A stretch of DNA of 64,000 nt from Branchiostoma floridae (GCF_000003815.2 NC_049982.1:12482043-12546042), one strand, 5' to 3'; shown: positions 13,531-26,196, counted from the stretch's first letter. Translations and numbers: made by a program. Notes: a model not told the origin generated them from the letters alone.

Positions 13531-14178
13531 GCAATCAATTAATTGCGAGCGGTTCTGGGTTAATTGGGCTCGTTAGAAATCGGTTTAAGTGGTTTTAAAT
13601 CGATGAGCTGATAGCAAAGAGAAAGCTAGGGGGAAAACGCCCAATGACGTGAGTGTGGTGTTTTCTCTCCTGTCTACCTCTCTATTCAGCCGTCACGATT
13701 CGGTTAGAACAGAACCGTGCTGCGGTCCGGGGTCCAGCAAGGCCTGCCCGTACGTGTGCATGTTTTCAATTGAGGACAAGGGTGCTGGAAATATCCATTT
13801 CTGTGGCATTTCTGGCAGGGGCGAAATCCGAGCTTTTGATTGACAGCTAATGATTTAGCTGTGGCGGGAGTGGATCGCCCTGGCTGGAGGTTCCTTTTGT
13901 CTTTATTGTCCATTGTGTCCAGACACAAGGAGTGTGGTAGATAGAGCCGTCCACTTTCTTCGACCATCCCGAGTCCAGAACCTCTCTCCGCTTTCTGCCT
14001 CATATGCCCGTGTCAACAAAGCCCCTTTAATTACCCTTATCAGCGTCCACAATCGCTGTATTGATTTGTTTAGTGTGTCAAATAATTCGGCTCAATTGTG
14101 CGGCGTTTCTGGAACGAGGTGCCAACTGATTGGGAGTAATTGCGCCAGTTGTGCCATTGGCTAGCCGCTACTGGTTGG
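13531..14178 (+). promoter_or_regulatory. Candidate Nk7 proximal regulatory region
   Basis: A cluster of developmental transcription-factor-like sites lies directly upstream of the homeobox start codon. It includes palindromic CAATTAATTG (13536-13545), an NK-type TTAAGTGG (13585-13592), paired SOX-type ATTGT cores (13905-13909 and 13912-13916), a CTTATC GATA-type site and a TTGTTTAG forkhead-like site around 14036-14080. No TATA box is evident in the last 100 bases, which suits a TATA-less developmental promoter. The NK-type site would allow autoregulation. Individual short motifs are expected by chance; only the clustering and position argue for function. Confidence 0.3.
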
Positions 14179-14235
14179 TGAAGCACGGCGCGCTGGTACG
14201 GTCCTGACGGGCGCAGGTCGCAGGTGGTCCCGAGC

Positions 14236-15944
14236 ATGGCGATGCAGCAGGAGTCGCGAGCGGCGTGTACGGTGGCCAGGCCGGTCCCGCTCTACACCAC
14301 GCCGCCCATATGGCACCAGCACATCTACCATTCCACGTCTAAACAACCGACCCGCCACTTCATCGCCGACATCTTAGGATTACGTCCCGATAAAGATGAC
14401 AGGCCACGGTCCCCCTGCATGCGAAGTCCGGAACTCCAGAACGCCAAGGCCGTCGACTCGGCCAGGTCACCGAGAGGGAACGCGAGGTCCTCCACGGGCG
14501 CTGCGAGCTCGACGCGAGAAGACTCTGACTCCGAGGCACGGTCGTCGGACAGCGGCCGGGACCAAGACGAGTCTGGTCATGGTACGTTGTCTCGAGAACT
14601 CTTCCTTACCTTCAGAAGTTCTTGTCTTTTTTAAAACTTCATATGATACAGGAACCGATTTCCTTAGGATGATGATATAATGTAGAAATATCAATATGCT
14701 ACTAGATTTTTGGATAACTTTTATTCCATTTGCCTCACGAAAATGTAGCTTGACTGGCTTGTAGTTTACACTACCCGTCTGGCCTTATGTATGTGTGTGC
14801 TGAGCATACTTGTTGATTCAACTTGTGGCCTTCTAAACGTTTCTGGGTCTAAATCTAGTTCGGTTCTCACATATTTACTGATAAAACCTTACCACATTTA
14901 TGTCTCTGTATACAGAGAGTGGTGACGGCAAGGCCTCTAACGGTGCAAAAAGAAAATACGAAGATGGCGACAAGAACTCAGAGAAGAACACAGACGGCAA
15001 CCAAGAAGACAAGCCGAAAAAGAAGAAAGCGCGGACGACGTTCACAGGAAGACAGATTTTTGAGCTGGAAAAACAATTTGAAGTGAAGAAGTACTTGTCA
15101 GCGTCCGAGAGAGCGGACCTAGCAGCCCTTCTGAATGTCACAGACACACAGGTACGAAAAGTTATTGGTAGTAGTTTATTTTTGCTTATGCCTTGGTTTA
15201 TAGAAGCTTGGCAAGGGTACGACGAAACGTATCGAGTGCCCAGTGTTACTGAACTGTCCACGACAATATGGTTTCCATCTGTCCTGAAGGTTAAAGACGG
15301 TAGTAGAGAACAGAAGACGACAGTGCTTGGTGAAATAATTATGAGGCACATGTACTGCCAACTGACCGTGGTACGAGGGGGAGGTCGAACCACCGAGCGG
15401 TACAGAAAGGATGGAGTAGGTTTGAAGTTGGCAGAGCATAATCTGCACCATTTAGCAGACATAGACCGATCGTGCTTGCAGAAGGGTTTACTGATATTTG
15501 TGTTCTTGACGGGTGGTGCACATGCCTTTGCAGGTCAAGATCTGGTTCCAAAATCGGCGGACAAAATGGAAGAAACAGGACGGCATCTCCAACGCCGAGG
15601 CGGCGGAACACAAAATTGGCGGCAGCCGTCACATCGACACGGTGCGTCAGCGCGAGCAACAGCGATCCACCAAGGAGCTTCAGAACTGCGAGGCGCCTGT
15701 AGAAAACGAAACAACAACAGACTGCAATGACTCCAACAATAACAGCACAGAGCGGGCCGAGCGCAGCGGGACGGAGACCGAGAATGCCGAGCACGACCCG
15801 CGGAACGCCACGGACTTGGAAGCCGCCGAACCTCCCGCTGGCGCCGTTGCAGCAGCCCTCGAACTTCCGCCTGACCAGGAGGGCGCGAAAAACGGTACTG
15901 TGAACGTTCAAGATGAATCTTCGCAAACGTGCCACACGGACTAA
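14236..15944 (+). CDS. Nk7: NK-like homeobox transcription factor, Nk7 family
   Basis: Nuclear DNA-binding regulator. Three exons join in frame: 14236-14581, 14916-15151 and 15534-15944 (TAA/TAG-type stop included), giving 330 aa. Introns are GT-AG with phases 1 and 0. The homeodomain occupies residues 151-210 with RTTF at 155-158, WFQNRR at positions 48-53, Gln50 and Asn51; the second intron falls between homeodomain residues 44 and 45, a classic site. The helix 1 sequence [13 protein letters not shown] and the ending RRTKWKKQ match Drosophila NK7.1 better than Nkx6, Hmx or Nkx1. Residues 41-49 (HFIADILGL) resemble the TN/eh1 repression motif with the aromatic residue shifted by one. Residues 85-115 are Ser/Arg/Asp-rich and 127-153 is Lys-rich; the C-terminal tail is acidic and Asn/Ala/Pro-rich. 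The ATG at 14236 is chosen because an in-frame stop lies at 14179 and no earlier ATG follows it. Nk7 is known from amphioxus and insects and is missing from vertebrates. The family call rests on remembered homeodomain features. Confidence 0.88.
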
Positions 15945-17994
15945 TATAGCTATAGCATCAGGTGTTTATTTCAGGACTGTCTATGGCCACACAGTCCAAA
16001 TTTGTGAGGACCTAACTAAGCTGTTTTCAGCAACTGAGTGCTCTGAGCTCAGAAGATACATATAGCAGATAACTGCCAGATGTTTAATAGAGTAGACATA
16101 GATATTATTACGTTTGTGTTCCTTGCTTATTTCTCGTTGTTCTTCGTCGTTAAAGAGACCGAAAAAAGTAAAAAGCGTTAGACTCTATCAAAGCCCGCGT
16201 GGGACAATCTATCTCAGCATTCCTGATCTGCTGATTGTTTATCCGTTTAAAACGGGTGACATGTGAAATAAGAAAAAGATAAGAAGCGCAAAGCCAGTCC
16301 TACTGGAAACTGTACAAAATGCGCCTAATCTGCAATTGTAGATTACCTTTCTGTTGTATCAAAGCTGTTTGTTTTGTTGTTGTAAAGAGGTTGTTTCTGG
16401 TTTGCTGTAGAAACGTTTCACACAGAAGACTTGTTACCGAAAACATCCACGATGTCAGAGGTCATTTCGTTTTCTTTTCCATGTCATTCTGTCGTCTGCG
16501 TCGGTTCGCGGGGTCCAGACCTCAGACATTGCTGGCAATTGAACCGTGGCTCCCACTAGTGGTTTGCCAAATCCTAATAGTCCGAGTAATTGTCCAATAA
16601 CACAGGGCCATTACAGGTAGTTACTAAATTGCCCTTTCAATGATTTTCCTTCCCAGGAAAGTGGCAGAAATATCTATATCGTTGTCTCTGTCCGGGCACT
16701 GTAATCCTGGTAGTTAGATGCACTGTTAGGATAGTGCATTTACGGGCTTACATCGGCACCAGGAGCAGAAAGATTCACGCCTGATGTGCTTTTGAGTACA
16801 AGTTGGGTGCACGCGTTTGTGAAATCGCTCACGGGTGTTAGTCGTGTGTAATCACATCACGAAACGCTTGTTCACACAGGACGCGGCCCTGAATACACAT
16901 CCAACCCCTTTCATGGAAGAACTCAATTGGAAATGTTCGTCAGACGAATTCTACACACTAGTTAGGCTGTCAGAGGCACGCCACGGCTCATAGAAAGGTC
17001 ATCAATAGCGAAGTGATCTCTTAATGGGCGAAACAGAGGGCTCGGGTATTCATGGCGCCATTTTCTAAATCGACCGAAAGATCGTTTGTTTCAACAGTAG
17101 TGCATGGTGTAAATTATTTGGGAACCGGCCTGCTAGTAGTTACGGCTGTTCAATATTGCTACACCACGTCCAAAGTCTCTCAACAGAACAATCTTTTACG
17201 AACAGCCACAATAATGCCACTTACAGGCCGTAGTTCTCAATCAGTCGTCTGACAAATTTGTCCGCCAAAACCGTTTGCTGAAGGGCATGCTGATTTTCAT
17301 GGCCGACTGACAGAGAAAAGATAGAACTCAAGCGTACAAGGAACGGAAGCTCAATCCCGTACTTTTGAACGGCATCGTTTATTATTTCTTTCACCCGTGC
17401 TTGATGATAAACGACCCACACCCCCACTCCATGCTAGAGACAGACATATTGTGGATTTTTGTCTGTCACGAAGTTGCCTGAAATGCCCCATGTTGTTTAC
17501 ACCAAGGCTCGTCTTTACGAACCATAAATGTGACTTGTAGACTGATGTATGGCTGTAAGTGTTTTGCCTGTCCATATGAGCTGAGAAACTTAAATTATAA
17601 ATGTTTCTTAAAATACTCGTATATTGGCCCTGGGCACTGCTGGTATTTGGTATTAACTTAAACTGTTATGGGGATTTTGGCGGTCACTTTCCTGCATACA
17701 AAAAATAAGGTCCGCTGTGACTCACATTTTTCCAACATACAATCTATCTGTCACGTAAATCCGTCTATTAAGGAGGCTCTTTACCTAAGGAAACTGTGTA
17801 CGGTTCTATCTGATAAACAAAGAATTTGAAAGATGGAGTTTTGACCCCAAGCGTTCGTGCTCGGCATGTGGGTGGACACACATAAACGGACAATTTATAT
17901 CATTACTTGTTTACACAGAGTCTAGAGCAATAGGTAGTTGTATGTGTACTGTCCCTGTCAAATTCGTGTTAACTCGTGGTTGTGTACACCCCAG
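15945..17994. other. Nk7 3' flank, no further gene recognised
   Basis: Probably starts with the Nk7 3' UTR, but I see no canonical AATAAA in the first 500 bases. The rest is AT-rich with chance ORFs only. Confidence 0.4.
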
Positions 17995-18176
17995 ATGGGT
18001 GTAAATTAGCCCTGATCGCCAAATATTTGCAGGACGAGAAGTGCGGGCCGCACGAGCTCGTCTCCCGGGGACCCACGAATTCCTGTCCGCCATGCAAGTG
18101 CGTGGACACGAACAGTTTCTGCAGCGGAATGAATTGCTTTGTCTCTGCGCAAAGGTGTAAAAACCACACGAAATGA
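17995..18176 (+). CDS. Possible terminal exon, Cys-rich VWC-like
   Basis: An open frame follows two alternative acceptor-like sites (CACCCCAG before 17995, phase 1; ATTTGCAG before 18033, phase 0) and ends at TGA 18174-18176. The translation carries eight cysteines. The core CPPCKCVDTNSFCSGMNC has the spacing C-x2-C-x-C-x6-C-x4-C seen in von Willebrand factor C and related domains of secreted BMP-binding proteins. It is GC-richer than the flanks. No upstream exon could be joined with confidence, so this is at best the last exon of an unassigned secreted protein; a chance ORF is not excluded. Confidence 0.35.
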
Positions 18177-20432
18177 CCCTCAGCTCATACCCATGGACAA
18201 AGTTTGTATCCAAATTCCTTTGCTCCATTAGCTTTTCGTAAAATACAATTTTTGGTTCAGATGATCGTGCAATGATGTTAGTGTGTAAACTGTTGTGTAA
18301 GAATTAATCGGTGAGACATTGTAAGTAAACATTACACTTCAATATGCTTTAAGAAGTGTGGATTAAGTCTGTCAATTGATAAAATGTAACAAAAACGGGA
18401 GAGTTTGTCTTGATACTGATTCTGTTTTCCTTCATATCCATGCGAAAAGCCTCCCTAATCGTTCTAGGAAGTACCCCTAATACCTCGCTAATAGGCATAC
18501 AAAAAGGTGCTAATGCCTTTATGGTGTGTCCAGTCATAATAGGATTGGTTCTTCTCTCAATAGACCCGCTGGGGAGTGTATAACCACGATGGCTCTGCCC
18601 CTCCCCCTCCCCCTTTGATGGGTTGGTAATGGTCTGTGTGAGGGAAGTTCTGCCCAGATTAGTTCGTAGCGTGAAATCTGGAATTGTCTGAAACGATTAC
18701 AGCTACAGATCAGGGAAAATGGTGTAGAATGTAGAGTAAAACTGCAAAAGGGGCGCTTATTAGAGACCACAGAGACACTCTGACCATTTGCTTGAAACTC
18801 GAAAAGGACGACAGACAATTATCCCAAGTTACTATATAACATATTAGATACCTGCGAATAACTATTATTTTCTCCCTAGATAACTCTAATGCTCAAACTG
18901 TCGCATTCAGCAAATTAGGCTACTGAATGACGGACTAGGTTGCCTTAATACTTCTTCGCAAGTGTGAAACCAAGCAACGAACGATCGCTTCCCTCTCACT
19001 GCCACCTAAAACGGATGTGTTTAACCTTCGATTCAGTACTAGTTATACCAAGCAAAACGTAAAAGTGTGACTGAAATGACAAGAAAACAAAAAGCGTAAA
19101 AGATTACTTTCTTTTAATACAATTCGTTGAGCGATCTATCAAGTTTTAGGTCGCAGAGAGCGCCGTCCTAGTGGAAAGGGGGTCCAAATGCGTTCGCATC
19201 TAAACATAGCACTGTTAACTTCAGTGCAGAAAAAAAACCGCCTCGGATAAACCATTAAAAACGACTTAGCTACACTTATCCTTTGACTACGTGTTAAATC
19301 CCCAAATCCACCGGTGTGCCCATGTAGTTGTCTGTGGTCTGTTTTGGGTTGGAAACTTATCTAAAGAATCGATTCAATACTTTTTCATAGGTCACGTCTG
19401 CTATTGTTTATCCTAAGACAGGTTCGTGCAAATCCAAAGGTGTTAGGTTTGAACACGTACAAAGAGCACTGAGGCTCAAGCACGTTTCCCCACAATTATT
19501 CACATGCGGGCAGGCACCCACAATTAGCTGTTAGAGTTCCTTAATTGGGCCTGGCGGTGTGGTGGGAACCTTTCAGAGGACACAGGCTCTGTTACTGTGT
19601 CAAGTTTTCAAGCTTGAGCCTGAGCCTCTCCGAACATGCCCCTTAGTTGCATCACAAACCTTTACATAGGCCAAATAGCTACGTTGTCTATGTACAAACA
19701 TTGCCATCCACTGGAAGGAGGATATGACTGTGACCCCACACCAACTGTTTGCTCATGCAAAGAAGCTAGGATCCTTCTATATTGCTTAGACACAAAGCAC
19801 CTCCCAGATCCGTTAATTGTGCCTCCTTTACAATCAAACTAAAGACAAGCAATTTGTTGAAGTTACCAGCCCCGTTCCTCGCGAGCCAAGAGCTCTCCCT
19901 CTGTATACAGACCCGTTGCTTTTCTAAGCCCCCACGAATGCTTAAATTGTGCACAAGCGATCGGGTTCCTAAACATGGAAGAATACCGGGGATTAGCCCG
20001 CTTCCTGCGGTAAACTGCCGCTGTCCTAGGCCGCGATGGCATGCGACTGATAGACTGTGATAGGCAGGTTTGCTTACTACGAGCTCCAACAATTAAAGAT
20101 GGAGTTCCTTGCCCACCGCGGTAGTTTAGAACACGTGCTGGTGGCAAATAGTAACAAACCCGTGGCCGGTTGTCGGGGTGAAGTTGGGAGGGGAATTATT
20201 GTGCTAAGTATAGAATTATGCTGGGCAGCCTTCATCAAGGCAGAATTTTATAGACGGATGGTACATGACTTCAAGAATTCGATTACTTAAGGATAATCAT
20301 CGTATAATTCTATGAACGCATGCATCTGGTGGCACCTGGGCTGGCCGATATGGGGCAGGTTGCTTACACTTACTGATAGGTTTTGTTAGTTTTGGGGATC
20401 CTTCATCTGTACTCATTTGTTTTGATCGACAG
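18177..20432. other. No gene recognised
   Basis: AT-rich sequence; no coding segment, repeat or RNA gene that I can support. Confidence 0.4.
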
Positions 20433-20525
20433 ATGGTTTTGATGACCGGAAGGTCCGTCTTGCAGAGAACACCTGCAATGGAGACAAAGTGCCATGCTGG
20501 TATTATTGTGACTCGTCCAATGCGA
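20433..20525 (+). CDS. Possible internal exon, small Cys-containing
   Basis: A 93-base segment is bounded by an acceptor (GATCGACAG) and a donor (GCGA|GTAAGC), both leaving phase 1, so it is a symmetric 1-1 exon as used by extracellular modules. The reading contains CNGDKVPCWYYCDSSNA, three cysteines with aromatic residues. No domain is recognised and neighbouring exons were not found. It could be an orphan exon of an unlocated gene or a coincidence. Confidence 0.25.
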
Positions 20526-23500
20526 GTAAGCACTCCATTTATAGACACAAGCATCCCCAAAATGTAAGATTATAATTTTGATCGTCTACACAAGTACAAG
20601 TTTCCAAAACAAGTTTACGATATACGTTAATCGCTGATATATGAAACGCCCAGAGGTGACAAAAATAATTTACCGAAATACAGGCAAGTAGAATACTAGT
20701 AGGTAAACCGACTTGTTGTAGAAATCTTGTTAAAATGTTGGTCAGACAAAGCATTTCCAAATTGTATTGGTCCTGAAATTTCAACGTCACATTGACACGC
20801 GTTAAGTCGTATGATTTTTGGTCCATCTATTTATCATCACTCCATTGAAGTAGATGGAGCGGTCATGCATACGTGAAAGGGTCTGCGAGGGGTTGAAAAC
20901 GTAGCATTTATTTAACTTTTACTCAGCACTTCCACCTACATGGCACTAAGCTGAATGATCGGCTCCACAAAGGAAGTCAACGGCCCATAGCCATAGCTAG
21001 GCGACATCGTCTATTTTGGAACGGTTTTCCTGTCAAACTCCGGGAGTCACCAGTGGAAAGCAGACGACAGAAAAGAAACAGCTGCGGATATCCACGTGCA
21101 GTGTCCGTATATTGAGGGCAGCGGAGAGCAGACAAATACCATAGTTTTCCTCGGTGTTTCTGCGTTTCTTCCCACCAAAATTGTCGTGACTAGCAGCTTA
21201 TATGGTTACCAGTTGGAAATAACCCAAAATCTGTGGCGAAAGAAACACTAGATGAAGGTAGGGTTGGCATTGCTTTTATGCCCCAGAAACACCTGCAAGG
21301 TGTATGTAGAAATCCCGCAGGACATTCAAGTTATTTTGCCAGAATTTTCGCCCAACTTGACACCCGCAAAGCATCAGGTTTCGCGTTATTGAGGAACAGA
21401 TTGCTTGCAGACGATGGCATGATCAGCTGATAACTAGTTGAAGTAAAATAACGCTGCCCAGAAAATGCACGATATTTTTTTTATATAGATTTTGAGTTGA
21501 TTTGCATGCAGTTACCATTTTGGAAACATTTGTGAGAACTCATGATCATGTCTACTATTACTACTTTGCCAGAAACCAATCAAGCCTTTTAACCAATATT
21601 TTGGCAACAAATTCCCCGCTCTAATTGTCTGTCAGTAATCACGTTCCCACAATAGGACGAAAGCAATCCCTTTCGAGCCACTGGAAGAGATCAGACTGAT
21701 ACACGGAAGTTCTCACGCATAGGTATGTCTTCTTGGGAGTAGAACCTGGACGATGTTTTTCATCACGGTATCAGAAGTCCGTGAACTGTAATAGGTTTTA
21801 CCTGACCTGGCTGGGTTAGACTACACCAGGTTTAAATGATATCTCACTCAAGACGCCACACCGCAGCGTCTCCCCCTGCAAGACGACAGCGGTCGGTGGG
21901 TCTTCCCACATGGCAGCTATTACTATCCGCGGGAGAGCGCAAAGGAAACCCAGCCCTAATCATGGCTACAAGTCCCGACCCCGCGCAACCTGAACAAAGG
22001 AGGACTTCATTTACGCCCTGCAAGCATATCCCAGTCAGATATAGTTCACAGAGATATTACTTTCAGATTACACACCTTTAAAGAGGTGCCGCTTCTTTTG
22101 TGGCGTGGGGTTTGATTATCAGTGGTCGACCTTGGCAGCCGTGCACAGCCGGGAATTTCCCATCTGCAGTTTATGATAATGTTTAATGCATACACTGTTT
22201 GTTTCCCCCGACGTTATAAGCGATCATCATCTATAAGTTAGAGGCTTAGCCTAATAGCAAAAGAAAAGTTTAATCTGAACTCGTATTTAGAGACGAGTCC
22301 GCGTTAAGAGCTCTTTAATTGAAGTGCTGGAAAGGTTCCAATCTACTCCAGTGGTTCGCTTTCAACGAGGCTTGTGATAGGCTGTCACGTATTCATGTTG
22401 TGCAAATCGCTTAGTTCAACACCCGCTAAAGACCAGGGACAGAGAGATGGAGAGAAGAGAGAGAGACTTCACGAAAACTCGTTCTACATGTTCTAGGTAA
22501 TTCAAGTGCGGCGTATACGTAGGTCCAGGAGGGGCGGGGGGTCAAATATGATCGGCGTGAAATAGATCTGTTGTCGCTATGGAATAGCGGCGACCACGGA
22601 AGGAACGATACCCCTGAGAGGATCCGTAAAGACGACTGACAAGGTGATTTATCTACAGCAGAGGAAGCTGGCACAGCGGCCGGCGGAGCTATACAGGAGT
22701 GATGTCCAACAAAGTGGACACTAAGTGGGTAGACAATATCCTCCTCCTTACTGCATGCACACGCTTGGCTGAGAAGCACGGGTAATAATGTACGACGTGC
22801 CCTAGATATACACCCACATACTGTTTGCTGGAAGCTCTACACATGCTGGTCAAACAGAGAAAAGTGTTCTTCACGGCTGACCATAAATCGTCCAGAACCA
22901 AGAGCAATGTGTATAAATTGTCCTCTGAAGAACATCTAACAACACACAGAACACACTTTGCTCATTGTAAACACTTACTTCATCGCAATGTTAGTACAGT
23001 GATCGAAAATAAAAGTGTTCATAGAAATTCTATTTTCGCTTAGAATACGTCTGCGGGTGGGATAACGCTGTTCTGACCATTTCTAAGTAGCCTATTCTAA
23101 GTAGCCTACCCGACCCCTAGTGTGGCGCATTGTTCGTGTGGAGTCAGTCGGAACGTTTACACGTCGGTTCAGCTCAGGTGCCAACCTCGGGCACACCTGA
23201 GCGGAGAGGAAAATTAAGCTGTCTTCTTGACAGGTGGAATGTAGGGTAAGAAAGCTTCGGCTTTTTTTCTGGCATCTCTTTGCCCACCCACCATTGATGA
23301 AACTTAAAGGGAACTCTCATGATTTTTAAAACAATTCTACCACAGGTGAGTTAGAAGTTGTATTTTGCATGAGATCCTACTACACAACCATAAAAAAGTT
23401 CGTCCTTTTACTCTCTTGGAGCATCTTCAGCCAGTCAAGCATTCCTACAATCTTTAGTATACCACTATTTTCTATAGTCTTCGTTTCGCAGTCAACAGCT

Positions 23501-24892
23501 TTATATTTTAACAAGGTGAGCCCATAAATGTTTTCTCTGTCCTTCCAACCTACGATAGTACTTGTAGTGCTGAAATGTGGAGCGAATCGGCTACCCGTGT
23601 TGCCATAGGTAGAGCAAGGCTAGAGATATAACCTTCATGGCCACTCCTGGCACGCAGAGGGTGGGACCCAGCCGGACCACAGGTAATTAATGGTCAAAGG
23701 GTATGAATTAACGACGTCTTTGTCTCTTAATGGGTCTGTCTTCTTCTCCTCTTACACCAGGCCAGGTTTCCCCGCCCATGGTCCTTGATAAACACCTTCG
23801 AGAACACCTGAAAACAGGTAACTTAATGACCTGTCTGCTTACAAAAACACTCGGAGAAACGGGAGACAGGTGGCAAGGGCAGGTTGGGTAAAGGTTGAAA
23901 GAGAGCGGGCAGTTTTGTTCGCTTTTCATCGGGCGTTTTAGAAGGAAATCCCTCTAAGCGGTAGTAAGATCCGTTTCTGGTCCAGCGGACATCCGTTGAT
24001 AGACATGAGGCACAAATGGACAGATCCATATAAGTATGACTGCACGGTCCCTGCCGAGTTTGTCATGGGGAACTTGGACGAAATGGGGCGAGAAAAAGTT
24101 GTATTAAGGGTCTGAGATATGTTTGCCATCGATATCCCTAAGTGTTGGACATGATAGCTCAAAACAGGGAACTAATTGAAATAGGCAATTTGCGAAAAAG
24201 ACCGAATGGGCTGTTTCAATAGTTGAAATATGGAGACCCAGCTTTTTACAAAATGCAATAGGGAATATTTACAATGGCTCCATATCTCGACGTAGAGTAA
24301 CTTCTGATTAAAAAGATGTCGCCACCGGCCGACTAGGGTTTTATCTAGATTTAGAAACGATTTATTTTAGTATTTATTTCAAAACATACGAGCTGGATTA
24401 ATTGAGTATTAACGTTTAAAAATAGAAAACAAAACTTATATGTTATGAAACATACGCACATAGACGTCCAGGATCAAGGTCTGTACCCGTATTCTTCAAG
24501 CTTACTATTATATAGTATTTGGTATTTGTACATCTTCAAATGATGATTAGCGGCCCTTCAAAACAAGAGCGCACTAACAGCTCTCAGGAAGCCACAGCTT
24601 GATAAGGAAAGTCGGAAATAATGGCGCAAATGGTGCGAAGCTAAGTAAATTTCGTGGAATGCGATACATCTTAAGGTAGCTTAATTCCTTTGTTTGTAAA
24701 AAATTAAGAGACAATTACGGCTTCCTGCACGGGTGTGGTCTACCCGAACGAAGTTGATGGTTGTTGTGTGTTGCTGGGTCACGGTGACGGAGAAGTTTCT
24801 GCATCGTTACCGACAAGTTCCTGACACGTCCCTGTATCCGCTGGTCACCCCTGACGACCAGAGGTCATGACTAGCCCGTCCGGCCACGCTCA
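20526..24892. other. No gene recognised
   Basis: Non-coding as far as I can see. Several chance ORFs of 60-120 codons occur on both strands without motifs or splice-matched neighbours. Confidence 0.4.
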
Positions 24893-25290
24893 AGTTAGAG
24901 GTAATGGAGCTGCAAGGTCCCACCTGTGTGGGAGGGCACAGGACAGGAGGGACAGGCAGGTGGAGACAAAGTAGGTGAACGGAGTCTCATAATTCCACCA
25001 GGTGCCATGATACCGCCACATCAAAAACATTCTTATACTATAGAGGCCTTCCTAAGATTTTGTTGAACATCAAAATATCTTACGTGTATTCATTACACAA
25101 TTAGGATTACTTATGCTTCATTTGCACATCCCTTTAAAGAACATATGTATTTCTTCTCATTTGGCGGTATTATGGCACCCTGTGTATGAGAGTTGATGTT
25201 AACTCCGTTCACCTGAATTTTCTCCAGCTGCCTGTCCCGCGCTTTTTCCCACACAGATGAGACCTTGTAGCTCCATTAGCTCTATACGAC
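24893..25290. mobile_element. Foldback / MITE with about 140-bp inverted arms
   Basis: The left arm starts TAGAGGTAATGGAGCTGCAA and the right arm is its diverged reverse complement ending TTGTAGCTCCATTAGCTCTA. Complementarity continues inward through GGTGAACGGAGT / ACTCCGTTCACC and GCCATGATACCGCC / GGCGGTATTATGGC. The outermost TA on each side could be a Tc1/mariner-type TA duplication. No coding sequence. Arms are clearly diverged, so the copy is old. Confidence 0.65.
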
Positions 25291-25918
25291 AGGAGTGTTC
25301 ATTTTAAAACCACCCCAAAGTTTCGGTGGTCCCGCATCCAGTTTCATCCCCAATGACATGATAGTTGCAAGTTCTTCATGAGTGTGAATAAATGAACAAC
25401 AGTACTATTAGATCTATCGACAGCAACAACAACAACAACAATGAAATAATTATTGAATGATGAAGGTCACTGCTTTCTGGTGGCTGTACTTCTTTCTGAT
25501 ACAAACAGTCTTTTATCATGTCTTTTGCCATGTCTTTCTTGTGAATAGCAACAGAGATGAATGTCTACTTTGATTACCTGAGTTGCAAATTTCGTCTGCA
25601 ATACTTACTGCACTGTAAAGCACATTTCTATCAAATTGATTTCAGCATCAAAGAAACTGTACTGAGTTTCCCGACTATTTTGACACACTAAACAGATTTT
25701 AGAACTTTTTATAGACTTGCTATTTTACTGAAGATGAATCGTTGACTTTCATATTTTTTCATTGGTATACACGTCAGACAAGACACAGTGGTGAATGCAC
25801 TCTAGCAGAGCTAATATTAACATCACCACTGGGATATTTGAAAATAAAATAAACAAAGGACAAAACAATGTGAGATGAAATAAAATAAAGTACAGCAGTA
25901 GGGTGACGGATCCAACAA

Positions 25919-25991
<73 letters not shown>
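25919..25991. repeat. (TA)n microsatellite
   Basis: About 70 bases of alternating TA with two C interruptions; the Tyr/Ile ORFs around it are artefacts of the repeat. Confidence 0.95.
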
Positions 25992-25995
<4 letters not shown>

Positions 25996-26196
25996 ATTCT
26001 AAAGGACAATGTTCAATCAATTTGGAAACGTTTGGTCTGGAGTATATATGACTGGGTAAGATGCATAATATTGGTATTTGTTTCCTTTCATTAAAAGAGG
26101 GTGAACCCCTGAGTAAAAGTTAACATCTTAACAAACAAACACGTTTAATATGCATATAAAGGCTATACATTGTTGTGTTTCACATGGACAAGGTGA

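Noticed and set aside
14875-15935. Minus-strand ORFs of 195 and 198 codons across Nk7 exons 2-3
   Set aside because: They overlap the clearly coding homeodomain exons in antisense, have no recognisable motif, and are shadows of the plus-strand codon bias.
25749-26094. Tyr/Ile repeat ORFs on both strands
   Set aside because: Translations of the (TA)n microsatellite.
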